A DNA stretch of 64,000 nt from Opisthorchis felineus (GCA_004794785.1 SJOL01006663.1:226341-290340), one strand, 5' to 3'; shown: positions 26,201 through 41,200, counted from the first letter of the stretch. Notes: generated from the letters alone by a model not told the origin. Program-made: numbers and translations.

Positions 26201-29200
26201 AAATCCTAGCCTTCAGAGAAACTTACCTCGACTTCAGCACTCCGGGTTTTGGCCGCGAAATTCCTCGACGTTGTCTGCCGTGTTAGTGCAAAACCATTTA
26301 ATGGACATGCTCAGTTCTCTTGCAGTTCCCACATTCACAGCAACGAACCTCTTATGCGTCATTACGTGGAACCTGCTGCTTTGGAGCATGCTCACAATGC
26401 TGTGGCGGAGCCCATCATAGTCGTCCACCTATTTCGGTTTCCTTCACAGCATCAAACCAACATCATTTTTCGACTAATACAGCATCGTGCAGTTTTTTGG
26501 AATCGGTTAGATTCCTGGAAACCAAACAAGCTTATTCAAATGACTTTAGAGAGAAGGGCATCCTGTATTGACGTTTGATGGGGGGGGGGTTCATTACGTT
26601 ATAGTCATGGGGTTGAAGTTAGACCGTCATATTCAGTATATAGTGCTTGGTACTGATGTGAGACAGGGATACTAATACCTAGTAACTCGTTTTTGTGATG
26701 CTCATTGCTTTACTCGTGTACACGTGCCACTTGGGGCATCTGCACGCGCCAGTTTCTGTATGTCAGACAATGTTTTAACCGTGCCTCTACGGCTTAAACA
26801 GTAGTGATATGTACCGCGTATGGAGTCTAGGGCCGATTGTTCGGATACCGGCTGTTGAAACAAGAAGAGGGGTAAGTGGTGCCATGAGGAAACTTTTGCC
26901 GAAGCCCTCAGGCCACGGTGTCGTTATACTGAATGTCAGTATAGTCAGTGTTTACCTATCGTTTGCGACCGTTCTTTTTTATGGTGACGTTGGGAGTATT
27001 CTTCTTCAGCGACTTGAATGTCTCATAAGCTTATGAGCCCATCCTTCTTCATCCCCGTTCTTCACCCATTTTGATTTGTTCCCTTCTGTTCTGATTATTT
27101 GCCCTGTGGTCGAATCTTGTTTATAGAACGCAAAAGAAGAAAACCAGCTGAGTATGTTTGGATATGGTATGAAGCGACTTCGAGTGGACGCTGTTTTTCG
27201 AGACATATTGGCGGACTTTGTGAGAACAAAGCCATAGGGGAAGAAATAGTTACCAACTCATTGGATGTGGTCCTCAAATGCACTTGACCGTAACCTAGAA
27301 TCGAGATGCTCGGAGTAGGTTCAGATGACGAGAGTCAGACTGAAAATCCGGAAGCAGAGCGCAGCTGCGGGCCTGACCTGTTTATCGGAACTGCTGCAGG
27401 ATTGTGATAATTGTGATAACTAGGGCCGATGCACTCTTTTTCGAATTGAATCGATCTAGGCTGCCATCAACTTTTACAGTTTGAGCGTGCTAAAACGGCT
27501 ACTGCACTCTACGTAGCTCTTACCTTGGAAGTGTGTCGGAATATTGGTAGCTCGGATACGTTCACTGGTAGTTGACCAACTGGCTGTTGATCTGTTGGCC
27601 CACCTCAGCAGTTAGCTTGCACATGTTTCGTCACCCACCAAGGAGATTTCGTCAGTGCGCGCTGGTGATGACGTCTCTTTGGTTGGTGATGAAACTTTTG
27701 CAAGCCAGTTGCCAAGCTCGACGAACAGATCAACTGCCACCTGGCCAACCACCAGTCCCTACCTTCCCACAGTCCATGCTACCTAAGTAAGCTAAGCAAC
27801 CATTTATGTTGGCAGGCTACTCTTAACACATAGTGGAGTGGTCAAACTAATCCATCACACTGTGGTTTCGGTCATGATGTCACCATCAGCTTGCTTATCC
27901 TACGCACAGGCAAAAAGGTTACCGGGCTCATCTGTGAGTCGGAGGCTGCGGTTTTGGTACAGCCCTATACAGGCCGAAGTTCTTCAAGGTCTTAATGAGT
28001 TTAAATTGAACTCTATGCGGAACTAAGACCGTAAAACAGTTGGAAATTGCACTGTTCGGGCGACGTTCACATCATCAGCGCCCTGCGTGTCAAGGTTGTC
28101 CGGACATAAGTTTACATTTACCTACTCGTCGAACATCAGTAGTTCATGCTTGTTTGCTTTCGACCCCACTACGGCAGCCGAGCGACTGCACTGTATTCGT
28201 ATTCTGCGACAGGGTTATTTTGCCATATTAAGAGGAATTCTACAGGGTGATTCAATGGCACCAATCAACCTGGAATCTTGGTAGATTACGGCCTAACGGA
28301 TAGCAGTAGAGTTACAAAGTGTGGTTTGGTTGTCATGTCACTTTTGGTACTGTTTGTCCCATTTTCAATGGTGTTAAAATGAATTTATTGTAGTTTGTTG
28401 GTTTTCTTGAATTGGCTTGTTTTTTTTTTCAAGTGCAGCATGTTGGTAACTCTTTCTATCTCATAAGGTTTGCAACAGCTTAGCAATAGGGTGGTAATAT
28501 TTTGGTATACGTCGGCTGTTTGTCAGGTAGCAGTTGATTCTTTCGCCGCGTTTAGCAACTGACTTGCGAACTTTTCGTCGCCATGCGAGGAGATATCGTC
28601 AACGCATGCTGACGATGTCAGCTAACTCATTCGAGCTACCAATATTTAGACATTGTAGTTTTTCATTTCAATCACCGTTTACGTCTGCTGGTCCAGTGTC
28701 CCTTTTGCGTAGCACAAACACTAGGAATTCTACAATGTTGCGCTTTTTTCTTCGAGATGTTTGGCTTTTCACCAACTGCATTACTTTCTCTACCACACTA
28801 AATGGCTTGCAAAACATGGACTAGAAACTCCGTTCAAAGTATCCCAAAATTGGAAATCTGTCAATCCTTTCACGTAATCTCACCAAGGCTCTTCACCTTT
28901 CTTAGCACCATTATTGCTAATAAAGCATTAGGGCGCGCATCGTGTCATAGCTAACGCACCACCTATAGGAAGGCAGAAGTGAATGGTAGTGAGGCTCGGG
29001 TCGGACTACAAACCTTTTAGGTTTGAAGCTCTCACCCTACAATTCCAGTTCAGGCTGTTTTAGTCCCTCCAGCTGCCGAATCAGCTTATCCTATGTAGTT
29101 TGTTGTTCTTACTTGTCATTTTTGTTCCTCGCGTTGCTTCGCAAAGTTGTTTCCAGCACTGTCTCCCATTGAGGCATTTTGTTTTCTCATCATCATTTTG

Positions 29201-32200
29201 AGTTAATTTAGCAATTACTGTCACTTCAATCAACCGCCTTCGTTTGTTTATGGTTTTGAATTTTCACTACTCTTTTATCTTTCTCTATGCAACTTATCGT
29301 TATCCCTGTTGTTGGATTTGAGAATGTGTTTTTGGGAGTTGGCGGAGTACCTGTTAGTAGTTTGGGGTTGTGTGTGCTCTTCGTTTGAGCGGTTGAAGTT
29401 GACACACACTCAGGGAGATTTTCTTTTGTGTTTGGTGCGGTTGATCGCATATTGTTCTTGTTGAATTAGTATGACATACCTCGTTTATTTTGTTTTCTAC
29501 CTTCCCCTTCCAACAACTGATAGTTCGGGTGCTTTCTCGAAGTTTTCGGTCAGTCGAGAGGAGGAAACGTGGTTGAAGGGGCACCCTTTACTTGACCAGA
29601 CCTCGTCTTTCGGTCCACGTCAGTGGAAGTCACTGTTTGATCCGATTCAACACTGTTCTGTTCAGGACGGTACGTAGTCCTTCTTGTGTCTACCCGGTTA
29701 TTTTTCTCACTGAACAAAGCGTGTAAGTGTAAAAAATGCGTTTATTTTCATGTTAGAAAACCTAGTTTCAAAACACTGAGTTCGATTGATCCGTCTAGCC
29801 AAGATAGCAGTAAGACAGTGCTGGAGGCCTGGATTTCATCAAGTATTGTCGACTGCGGTTTCAACGCACTGACTACATCAAACAACAGTTGTTCGGTTTC
29901 AGCCCAAGTCCAAGCTTAGGACATCTCTCTTATGGGTACAGGCTTCTGATTTGGCGGATCGCGAATGTGGGTCATACCGAGGAAGTGCCATGAGATACCG
30001 TCATCGGCAGTCGTGTTAGTCGATTGAAATCATTTCTCGTCAAGGCAGGGAAGACTAGATCTGGATGATACATTATCCGCACCCAGAATCGCCTGTGTTG
30101 TGAACCTCTGACCTGAGCAAGATAACCCCTTCTATTCATTCGTGTTCACTAGCTTACGCCGTATCACTCAGGCCGTATTGCACGGGACAGACATGCAGGT
30201 AAGAAAAATTCCACCCCATCCATACTTCTTGTCCTGTTAGCTAGCACTTGTGGGAGATTTAACAACCCATGTGGTAAACTGATCTGTCATTGTCCATGTT
30301 ATCGCGATTTGAAAATTGGACGATCGCGGCTCGGTTCCAAGGCGCGACTTCAGGTTGTCAATCGGTCTCCGTGTTGGAGGATGCTGATTCACAATACACC
30401 ACATCTCACTTTTTCTCTTTTTGCCGATCACCAGCAGATGCGAAACACGGAGCCCTTTAATCTATTTCCCTGTTTCTAATAAAACACTCCCAGAAGATCT
30501 GATTCTCACCCTGTTACCTTTGGGAAGTTTAGATTTCGCGATATTCGCCGTACTTACGGAAAATTAGTCATGCTGGATTCGAGCTTTTTTCTGTTTACAT
30601 TTCTCTGTGATGTGATCAGGCCGACTGGCCAAATAGGAGCTGATTGGGAGTGCGACAATTATTAAACCACCATACAGTTCTCAAACTGGATAGCTTACTC
30701 ACTCAGCTTTTATTCAATAACTGTTTATTATCATTCGTTAATAGAGTATTGGTAAAGCTTTCAGCTTGTGTGACCGTCACTGTCTCCAGGCATCACGATG
30801 TTTCAGTGCTGCGACGTTTTTCTCAGAAAAGTCCCATCCATCTGTGATACAGTTTGGCTCAGGCCAATACCAACGATTTTGGCGGACGTATACTAAGCAA
30901 CTGGTAAGGTTATGAAAGCTATATCCTATCGTTTATTCGATCACTTATGGTTAGACCGGATGAACGTCAATCAGAGTTATCGTGCGTCTACCCATGGTTT
31001 TCCTCCTTGTGTTGTATGTACCCTACCGCAGGCGGATAACGTGGGCTTAGCACTCTGAAGTCGTTGTCTCTGTGTTAACCTATTCAAATCCAACGGTCAT
31101 GGAGTAGCTGCGTGCATTTAACAAGTCCATTAATGCTGCCTAACATCTGTTAAGACCCCAGGAGAGGGATGGGGCAGGGCGTCGCTTTTGCCTAGACCAC
31201 CTCGAGGATTATCGGCTTTAGCCGAATGTCTTAAATTCGTTGTGGGATTTGTCGATCAGATCTGAACGATTTGCACATCTGTTCCCATCTGACGAAAGGA
31301 TTTTAAGTCCGTCGTCAGACATCCTTTTTTCGAAGGTAGGGAATGTTGAGTAGCAATCGGTTGAATGCTTTTAACGTCGCTTGTGCTACAATGATATTCC
31401 CAAACCACTAAGAATAACAGTCCTAGAATAGATCAATGATGTTCACCTTGGACCGAAGTCGAAAACAGATGCGTTAACAAAAGGAGTCCGACGTACATTG
31501 TAATATGGCACAGTAATCGTACAAAGTGAGTTGGCCACCGTTTCAGGACTTGTCAGAGTTCCGGTAATGCAACATGCGGCTTCCAGTAAGCCGGGTTACC
31601 CTTACTTGGTGTAAATTCGAGAATATAAGACCAGAGGTTAAACAGGAGTGGAAGTTCTATAACCATCAGCTTGTCCGGCTGATGGTTTATGATTGTCGAA
31701 TCATATGAAGACAAGTAGGCATTTCAAACTGCGTGGAGGGTTAAGGCCGAGTCAGTTACCGACCCGAATGGGAACTACCTAACAAATGAACTCAAAGGTG
31801 TCCGCCTCAGGTAGTCTGAGGATCTGTGTCACTAGTAAACATAATCCAGTTCTGGCCCATATAGCGTTCCGTTGTTAGTCACGGTTTAGCTAGCTTTAGT
31901 TTACGTGGTAGTGGTTATGGTCAGTCATTCCTAGAGACACCGCAGGCTTAGCATCTTAGAAGACACTCAAAATTCCGATCAAACGTCCAACTGGAGACAG
32001 CTGACCTTTGGAACAAATGACTTCTGATTCCAATGGACTAGTGTCATGCATTGGTAAGAACTCAACCCAGATCACACCCGTATGGTGTTCCATGCCTAGC
32101 GGTGGTTTGGTCTGTTGTGATTTGTATGGCGATGGTCATGGAAATAGCGACTGTCTGGCAAACGCGACCACAGTCACTGAAAATTCCGCCACCCGACCCA

Positions 32201-35200
32201 ACAACTCTAAGAATTTCTACGTTCTCTGAACCTTAGCTCTCTGGCTCGAAGAAGTCGACTGATGAATTAACGGTCAGCTCGCATCATCCTTCTGTGTACC
32301 GTCCTATTTGCTTACCTGCTTCTAATCCATTGTTGTTTACTTTCGAACTCTTGACTATTTTGTCCAGATTTTGTTCGCATTCAGTCACCCATACAGTGGT
32401 TGCTTCGAGATCTTGTTTTCCCCTGTTCGACAAACATAACCATCCATGGGACTATCATCTCCACTTCATCACAGCACACCTGCCGGATTATCTCTCACTT
32501 TGGTAGTTTTTCAGTTCGGGCATCGCAAGTGACAACTGTGAGAGTATCGAATAGTGCGCCGCTATATGGTCATTGTTTCAATGGCACAGCTGATAGACAG
32601 AATCGTTGTTTTATAGATTCATAGTTTGGCCCTGGGCTGCAAGTNGGTGCTCGGACTTCAGTGCTGTAATGGTCCTGCGACCTACACTGCCTGGAACTCA
32701 GTTCCTTAAGGCTCAATCATGTCAGAAAGGCCGACGGCGTGCAATCCGATGAAGGACAGCTAGTCCGCATATCATGAGAAATCGTATTACAAGGTTGTCT
32801 GGGGGGTAAAGTCATGCTGCTCGCTACGACAGAAGTGTGAGGACAGTGAGTTCCTTCTAGGCAGCCAGCATTTCCGTATTTATGGAAGGAGTAACTCTAC
32901 CTTCCCGTGAGGAAGGACGGGTTACAAAAGGTTGACCCACAATTGACCGTGACCACCTGTCGAAATACTTTAAAAAATCAAAAGTACGGTGCTGCTAAGA
33001 CGTCGCTTTCCACATGGACTCATCGATGAGCAGTGGAGTTTTACTTGCTTTCGGTACATAGCCCTTTGTTCGCCTGGCTTTTTCACAATCACACACAAAC
33101 GGGCAGTTTTCCGCTCACTAGTTGGTAGCACAAGATATCAAAAAGGTGAAGGACTGTCATTTTGTCAGCTGAATCTCGGGACTGGGGTCCTCCGTTTAGG
33201 ATGTTTCACTGCTAAGTTAGAGCTCGTTTGACGTCTTTTTGAACATCACAAAGCGATAAGTGGTTCCACAAAGATGGGAGTGTGTCCTACTAGCTCAGTG
33301 GGCACAGAGTACTCCACGGATAGTCAGCAGCACCGTCTGTACGCGCGTCGAGGTATCTTGCTATCTCGTAATGGCATTTCCGCCTTTCCATCTCACAGAT
33401 CCTCCTCATTGTTCCGGAGATACTTTGGGCCAGTCATGTCAGCTGACCGGTGGTTCCACCCTGAAATGTCTCATCGACACTGTTCGAAACGTTCGCAATT
33501 CTACCAGTCGCCCGCCACCCTTTCTCCCGTCCGAGGATCGAGCTCAGTCAGATACTCGTGGGGGTAGGTATCATGTTATGCTTCTTTTATTTGTTGTATC
33601 TTTATATGGGAGCTTTATCCCCCATCGATCATATGCTCTTTTTGCGCTTCGACGACCAAAGTGTGCCACACTGGCGATAATGAACCATATACGTTCAGAA
33701 TACGCGTACTCGTGATGCATATGGCGGTGATTACGACATATGCACGCCCATTCTGTGGATGTTTGTAGGGGCATCATATTCCGATATTCGAGCCGGTAGT
33801 TAGCTGGCAGATGGTTTTTTAAAGACAACCGGTTTCGGAATCAAGAAACGATCATGTTGGATGCAGTTTTAAGTAATTATACTCGATAATGAGCTCCACC
33901 TCTGTGTAGAAGCGAGTTAAAAGAAGTTATACAAACTCTGTTTCAATGGGGATTCAAGCTTCTTTGAGAAATTCGATAACAGGATTCGCGTTTGTCGGCC
34001 TACTGCAGTCTTGTCCTTTATGGAAGCATTTCCTAATTCAGGTTAATTCTTCCATCTGTTTCGTACACTTATTTTGTCCTACTGGCCCACTGGTGGCGAT
34101 TACGTTGATGCGGTCGATTTTGGGCGTGCTAAAATAGTGGTGAGGGATCCTTGTTAAGGCAATCCGTGGGCTGCGCTACCCTTCTGGTCATTTGTCACAC
34201 GATGTTGCTATTCGCCGCTGTGATTTCTGGATGCAGTATTCGGCGTACTTATGCGGTTATTATACCCACACGCTGGTGTGCGTTACCGGGGTCAAAGTAT
34301 CAAAACCAGGGTAGTCAAATCAACTGACTACGCTGCAGCTGTGCCTCGTTTACACTGAGAGCTGTTGGTTGGGGTTACAGATTGAAAGGGCAAGACCTTA
34401 TATCAGGAATTGCATTAGAAAAATACTCTGAAAGCACTTAGACCACGAAAGGCGATGACATTTTTATAAGGAGAGGAGACGGTAAGACAGACATAATACA
34501 GTGCAATCTGCATAACTTTAAAACAGTGTGATCAAGCAATAAGACCACAGCGGCACAAAACAGACGAACATAGATACTGAAGTTTGTTAAAACCATGTTG
34601 ATTAAATGTATTAAGCCTATCCTCCTAGTGAAGGAACATCTGAGACCGAGCAGTAAAACGGGTTATGTAAATTTCACAAAACGAATTATTTCATATATGC
34701 ATATCGAGGTGCTTTTCCCGGTTCCTTGAGTGAACCAGGCGCATGTACACTGATGCCGATTACCAAAGTAGGCAAAACACTCTAAACCACTGTCTATTAG
34801 GTTGGCACTGGATTAGCGGGTTGCTTCTGTCCCTATCTCGCAACATCCATCACACAGTAGATTTCAAGCAACCTTCACTGTTACTACATGTTCTCTGTGA
34901 TCTCAGAGCACAATTTGGCTGTGTTTTTTCTGTCTGTGGTGTTAGGCTTTTTATACCCATGGGTTTTGAGTTCGCTATAGCAACTCGGGCGTACTAATAA
35001 ATATGGGCCGTGTTGAGTGATCTACTGACCCGCAGGTCAGAGTAAACTACACCAAAGTGAGAAGCGCAACCAAACCACCGCAAGTCCGCGGTCTGATGAA
35101 CAAGTACCTGTGTTTTGGCCCACTTGGCATTACAGACGACCGCAATTCTTCGAAGTTTACCCTTCAGTCTTCGTACGCAACCACCTCTCAATGTCAGACA

Positions 35201-38200
35201 CTAGCAATTGGGTCCTGAGTTGCTGTGCACTCATCCCGATACTGCATCCTTATTCAGTGTAGCGCAGAAGAGGATTCTACTGGTCGGCTACCGGGTGGGA
35301 GATTTCAGTCTTCGTGATAACCTTGTTGAATGGATATCTTCCCTAGTTCCACGAGTACAAGACCGCACTGATAGATTACTCGAATATATAGGGCAGCGAT
35401 TCTGCAGCAATGCATGTCAAGCTAGGATGCGAAACGGATGTTACTGGAAACTGTCCTGGGGAAGGCGCTTTACACGACCGATTTGTCCGGAGCAAATAGA
35501 ATAGAACCAAAACAACGGCAACAGAGACAATAGGTGTTCTTGACGTTTCCTTTGAAACGTAACTGGGTGGCGAATTTATGCTTATTATCTCCTTGTTATG
35601 AAAATCCACATGCATTGCTGCTGAAGTTCTATACCTGTTCAAATTCAGCTTTAATTCTATAGCATAAGACTAAACCGCAAATGCAGACCTCTATTATGGT
35701 TATTTGTCATTTCATTTTTTATCTGTTTACCAAGCTCGACAAACCGATCAACAGCCACCTGATCAACAACCAATAATCAAGCTCTACTGAATAAGATTTA
35801 TCTCGTCTATCACACACGTCGCGATTCTTCTCATGTCTGCCTTGTTGTAATTAGTTAATTTTTCTGCGTCCAATCCCATATATAATGTGAACTAGTCGGA
35901 AAATGACTACCGTCAGACAACCTAATGTACAATCTACCTTCCCGAAGGACAAGGACATCCAAATACAGCTTTATCATACGTTGCGTCTGTTTCTCTGCCT
36001 CATTTTTTATTGCACCTGTGTTACGTGTTCCAAAGAATTCCACTGTACGTCAGGCGAACTTATAGAATAAGTCAAGTAAAGTCGTCACAAGACCTGTAGG
36101 GGTGCCAGATAGTGCTAATGACATCAGATTTTCAGCTTAGCTGTCGGATGTAAATCCGAGTGGGTAGCAAATGGAATTGCGATTGCTCTCTTGCCACTTC
36201 AGGAGAATAAAAACCGCTTCGGGAACCGGAAATACTGTCGCCTCTGCTTCTGACAGGTTTTCCCAACGGGTAGGGATTACAGTAAAAAGAGTTCCATGTC
36301 ATGAACATTTCTCTCCTGACGGGTGTTTTTTTTTCTGTGATGGGCCTTCGTGGAGGGAGTGTCCCGTACCGGAGACGGTGCGCATCCTGATCTTAATTTA
36401 CTTTACTCCCACCGATATCCGCATCTACAAATTTTCGCTCTCCTACCTACTCCTCTGTTCCAGCTATGTTGAAAAACGTGCTTAGACTGATCGGTAAGCT
36501 GATTTTGATTTCTCTGAATGACTTATTTCTTTCGTCAGATATCCATATATTTTATCACGCCTTTGTTACGAATTGCTGAAGTTCACCGATAAGGCCTTGT
36601 CAATTCATTGTTTCCAACTACGTCCAGTCATCGGTGCCCCATAGTTTCACTCGTTTTTATCCACCCAGATCTACGGATGATGTTTTCTTTTTCCCATAAA
36701 GCACTGCTTTATAAATCAAGTGGATTTAAATGGAGTCTGCATTCCTCTCTCGAGTCTCCATGCGTATTAGTTTACGTCGCACAAGAGCGACGTAGTATTT
36801 AGTTTAATGATTGAATTTCGTTCAGACCCCTTTTATTGACATGAGAAGTTCTTATAAAGTGTTTTCGGTAAAACATTATTTTTCACTCCGATTTATTCGA
36901 CTGGTTTTAATTTAGCGGTTTTCCTACAAAACACTGCCGAGAATGTCCTTTGTCATAGTGTGAGTATTCACGAAACTGAATTGTGAGCCTGAAGGCTAGG
37001 TTGCGCACATGTGCACAAAGCCACAAGATGACGGTGAGGAGGATTTCAGCAAGTACACACACACAACGTCGATTGAGGTCAAAACCAGATGACCAGTTAT
37101 CTAACTTCACCTGTAAGAAATACTGTTATTATGGATGGGTTGGCATACGTTTACGGATTGGCCAATCACATCGAACTATCCCGATGAAGTCAGCACAAAA
37201 TGGGTAATGCCACATGCGATTTGCGCTGAGCTGCGGGCTAATCCACCCGAACGCTCTTTATCCGGTGTAAAGGTGAGGGGATGAGACCAGGTGATAGATG
37301 GAAGAGGGCAATGCTAAAGCCATCCACATGCCCGACTGAGGGTTCATAATTATTATTTCAAGCGGGTATGGCTGAAAAGTGGAGCCGCAAGCTACATGCA
37401 AGAGGTCCTCCGGTAGCCCGCAGCACCCAAGAGAGATGTCCCAGGCATACAACACGGCTAGCTAGTGCTTGCTATCACTGAGCTAGGTCTGTTCAACTAT
37501 GGTCACGGAGACTCACCTCTAACACTGTTTTGGGCCTAAAACTAGGGGATGTTGAGAGTGTTAATGCACGAAATGCGCATGAGTAGAATAAGGTGCAATG
37601 CACGAAAACACATACCAGAACAGTACAGTACAATATAATGCAACGAATACGAACTGCGTCCGAGGCAGCAGTGGAAACAACAGACAATCTTGGTACCCAA
37701 ATCAGAGCCTGTCGGTCGCGAACCACTTACAACCCCTTGGTCTAAGGTGGTGTGTGGAAACGTTCGTCTGATGACCACATTACTTGGGATGCGCTTCTTA
37801 GGTGCACTTATGGCTAGGTAATTTTTAGCCATTATTTAGCCTGTACAACGATGGTCACAGGTCACTAAGCCGGGAATTGGCAGATAATGATAGCAACATC
37901 CTAGCAGTTGAACCCGTTCGGACAGACTCCGGGTGTCCATTACCGATAAACCGAACTCACGCCGAACTCATCGAACACTCATGGCGTTCTGTAGTTAGCC
38001 ATGATTTGACTTCATTTTGTCCACGCGATGATCATTAGTGAAAATCACTCACTACACTGTCGCGCGGCTTCGGTTACGAAAATGTTACATATATTCCTAT
38101 CTCCCTCTTCGTCCATGTGACGTATAAGCAAATGGTGCTCACCATACCGATGGACAGATTCAATTTTCTTACAAACTAGCCAAGGTGACCACTGATGCGG

Positions 38201-41200
38201 ACATATCACCCAATCTTCGTCGTTTCACATGTACAAGCCCACAGTCATCATGTACCATCAGTTATAACTTGTGTGTCCGTGTTGTTTCTTCCGACTTTGT
38301 CGGACAACCTCGCTGGTACGCTATCTTGCCCATTTATGCTACTTGCTTGCAGCAGCAGGCCACAGTTTTCAGCAGATACAGCCAAACGAGTACTAGGGCG
38401 TCGGTTGAGTGAAAAAATATCCTTTATTGTATTTTAGCCAGTTACAACCGCTACTTGAAGCCACACCGGGAAGTGGTTGTGGCACAGAAATATAACGCAT
38501 GCATGGCTGTTACCAGATTACGTGTACTAAATCATGGAATCTCTCTGAATAAGTTATCCTGATTTTAATTGTGAATGGTGGGGATTGCGGCATAACGAGG
38601 GATGCAAGCCATGGGTGATTGAAGGCGAGGGTGCCGACATATAACGAATGACAGTATCGGGAGGAAATAGTGTATGCACCAGCCTTGCCCCATGGAGCGT
38701 GTGGTGGGGAAATCCTGTTCGTTGCCTTCTCATGGCGGAGGTGCTCTCAGTGAACTGGGAGAGAATAATCAGTTGTCGTGAGTTATAGATGAATGGACGG
38801 CACACTGGCTGTCTTACGAGAAGACGAATCTTTCTCGATAAACTGAGGGAAAAGGATCACCAACAGCGACAGTGACAGTGCTGTTCAGTCGTACTCTGTA
38901 ATTCCTCTGCAGAGCATACTAAAGTGCACAAAGACCAAAACTACACTCAGATAAATCACTTGTAGCAGGTTCCAAAATATCTCCATCTTTTGATCCAGCC
39001 CATCCTATCTCAGAAGCGAGCAGCAGAAATGTTACGTATATACAGATGTAACATTTACAATGAGTTTGAACATCAGAGCAACCCCCCCACGGGCCATTGA
39101 TAGCCGACTGACTTACGTAGCAGAGAGAAAAACCAGAGCACCAGTAATCGAGGTAACACTAAAGAAATGTGAATTTGTTCTTAACTTGGTTCGAGACAAT
39201 CACTGAAATTCCAAACCGTGGGCTTTCAGAACTCTCGAAGCGCCGAGTGCTCAACTTTTTGCGCAGCCTGTGGTAGGCCGATATTGCGCCAAGCAACCGC
39301 TGTGTCCAAGTGCTGTTGTCCAGTTACGTCGCAAGTGAACGGTTTTCTCTTAGGATGACATTCTTGCTCACAAATCTCTCGAACGACGTTACCACTCGGC
39401 TCCTAAATCACCACTCGTTTGCATTTTAAAATGAACTCATGCGATGCGAAATCCACATTCCATTTGTTGCTTCTGGTTACGGTTCACCCGATTAATCCAG
39501 CTTGTTTTTATTTCCTTACCATAAAATGGGACTAGAGGTCTCCCGAAAAAAAATTGGAAATTCAAACCTGACTGATGATCACTGTCATTAGGTTCCTTAA
39601 AACTGATGTCACCAATAAGACATTTTACTGGTTGTTTGATGTCAACCTAGAATTCGCCTTTGAGGCGACCAACTGTTGTCGCCACACGCATATTTAGACT
39701 TCGCTCTATGTAATGTGACATCGTTGCAGCTGACGGCATTATCCGAAATGCGAGCAACACGCAATATATGTCTTCTTGCTGTTTCAACCAAACGGATGAA
39801 GGGAACTCAGCATTTCGTCCTCGTCGGGTAGCATCTTCGACCCACTTCCCGATAGGCTGAGGTTTTGGTGCAAGGAGTGCGCGTTGCATCCCAGAGTTAT
39901 GAATGTCTGCTCGGTGGTGACAAGAAAAGTTTTCAACATAGCGCAACAGCGGTTGGGTTAGTCGGTGCATAAGCTTCGTGAATGACAGGACGTTAGTTAC
40001 ACCCAGTTCTGGCTTGGATACGCCGCGAAAATCGCTCTTTTGTCCGATCCTCATCACGTTTTTGTCCCAAGTTCAACAACTCTCCCGTTTGTCCGTGTTT
40101 TTGTCATATGTTCACTGAGAAGGCTACGACAGTTTGGGAGAGTAAAATCAATACAAAACCCCATCATCTGTGGCATATCCGTCCTCGCATTGCAAGCCTG
40201 TGAACTGATGTGACCCCACTCCTCATGACCTTAAGTATTTTGTCTCACTCAGGCACGCGATAAACACGAACACAAACACACCAGAATAGTTTGATTGAAC
40301 ACCCCTCAATGCATGAGGTCTGGTTAATCGTTCCCAGCCTACCAGTCAACCACATCACAGTGCGATTTTATATTCACATCACCCTCATTTGAACAATCCT
40401 CCACCTGGCCTGGTGCGATTGATCGGCTCGCCCTTTCTAAAGGGAATAAACTAAAATGAAATAATGCTGGAATAATTGAGCGAAACACGGCTGACTAACC
40501 AAGAAATTCTTAGAAAGGCTGGTTCTGGGTACGCATTCTACTGAATTGCGTATCCGACGGTAGAGGAACGAGATCATGATACTGGTCTTGTCTTAGCTAA
40601 CCGCATCAAGAAAACGCTGGACCGAGACCTCCATGCAACCGACCAATATCTTGCTTCAACACCACTGGGATTGACTGGTCGAAAGCGTGTGATTGTCATT
40701 AGTGTATACCATCCAACGCTGTGCTCAACAGAAGGCCACAAAGAAACCAAAGTTTGTACTCCCATTCGATCTGCACCGAAAAGCAGTAGGATTCTTTCAC
40801 TCGGAAACTTCAGTTCATGCACAGGTCGAGATCATTCTTTGTGGCCAGGTGTTCTCAGACACCATGGCTTGCGACTGTGAACACTAACGACTTCTCACAT
40901 TCTACGACGCTCTCGCGATTGCCAGTACCAATTCAAGGTTTTGCCTTGACAAACAACACGGCTAAGTGGATGCACTCACTCAACGCCCGCTCTGAGCTAC
41001 TCAGTTATCGTCCGCCAACAAAAGCTCGAGCTATGCGCATGACACAAGTCATGCGAGAAGCCCACTTTGGAGTACACCATCAGCTAAAGCTGTCGCCCTG
41101 TCATGCTGGATGGGCTTCAGTGCTACAACAACCCTGCGGGATATATTGGCTGGAACTCAGTTCCTTAAGGTTCAACCGTTCCAGGAAGGCCAAAGAGGAA

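Larger units (their letters stand above)
24046..29542 (+). other. DEPDC5 intron 18, mostly unrecognised
   Basis: A long intron with few landmarks: the foldback or hammerhead-like repeats at 27.57-27.77 and 28.52-28.63 kb, a G-run at 26,580-26,589, and a weak reverse-transcriptase-like phrase [11 protein letters not shown] at about 28,230-28,262. The stretch 26,326-26,510 is open in more than one plus frame after a good acceptor (TCTCTTGCAG) and could hide a further linker exon, but no choice of frame connects well to both neighbours. Confidence 0.4.
33564..40559 (+). other. DEPDC5 intron 21, first part
   Basis: This is the longest DEPDC5 intron seen between supported exons. It contains the truncated P4 repeat at 35,728-35,776 and a possible second SINE type at 37,270-37,490. 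The minus-strand open frame at 39,647-40,057 (136 codons) has no recognisable domain and is left uncalled. No conserved DEPDC5 block was found in it. Confidence 0.4.

Noticed and set aside
28040..28284. Reverse-transcriptase fragment ([10 protein letters not shown])
   Set aside because: The phrase resembles the RQGDxxSP block, but upstream and downstream blocks were not found, so it is noted only in the intron description.
39647..40057. 136-codon minus-strand open frame
   Set aside because: No recognisable motif, signal or repeat relationship; length alone is not enough in this low-density region.
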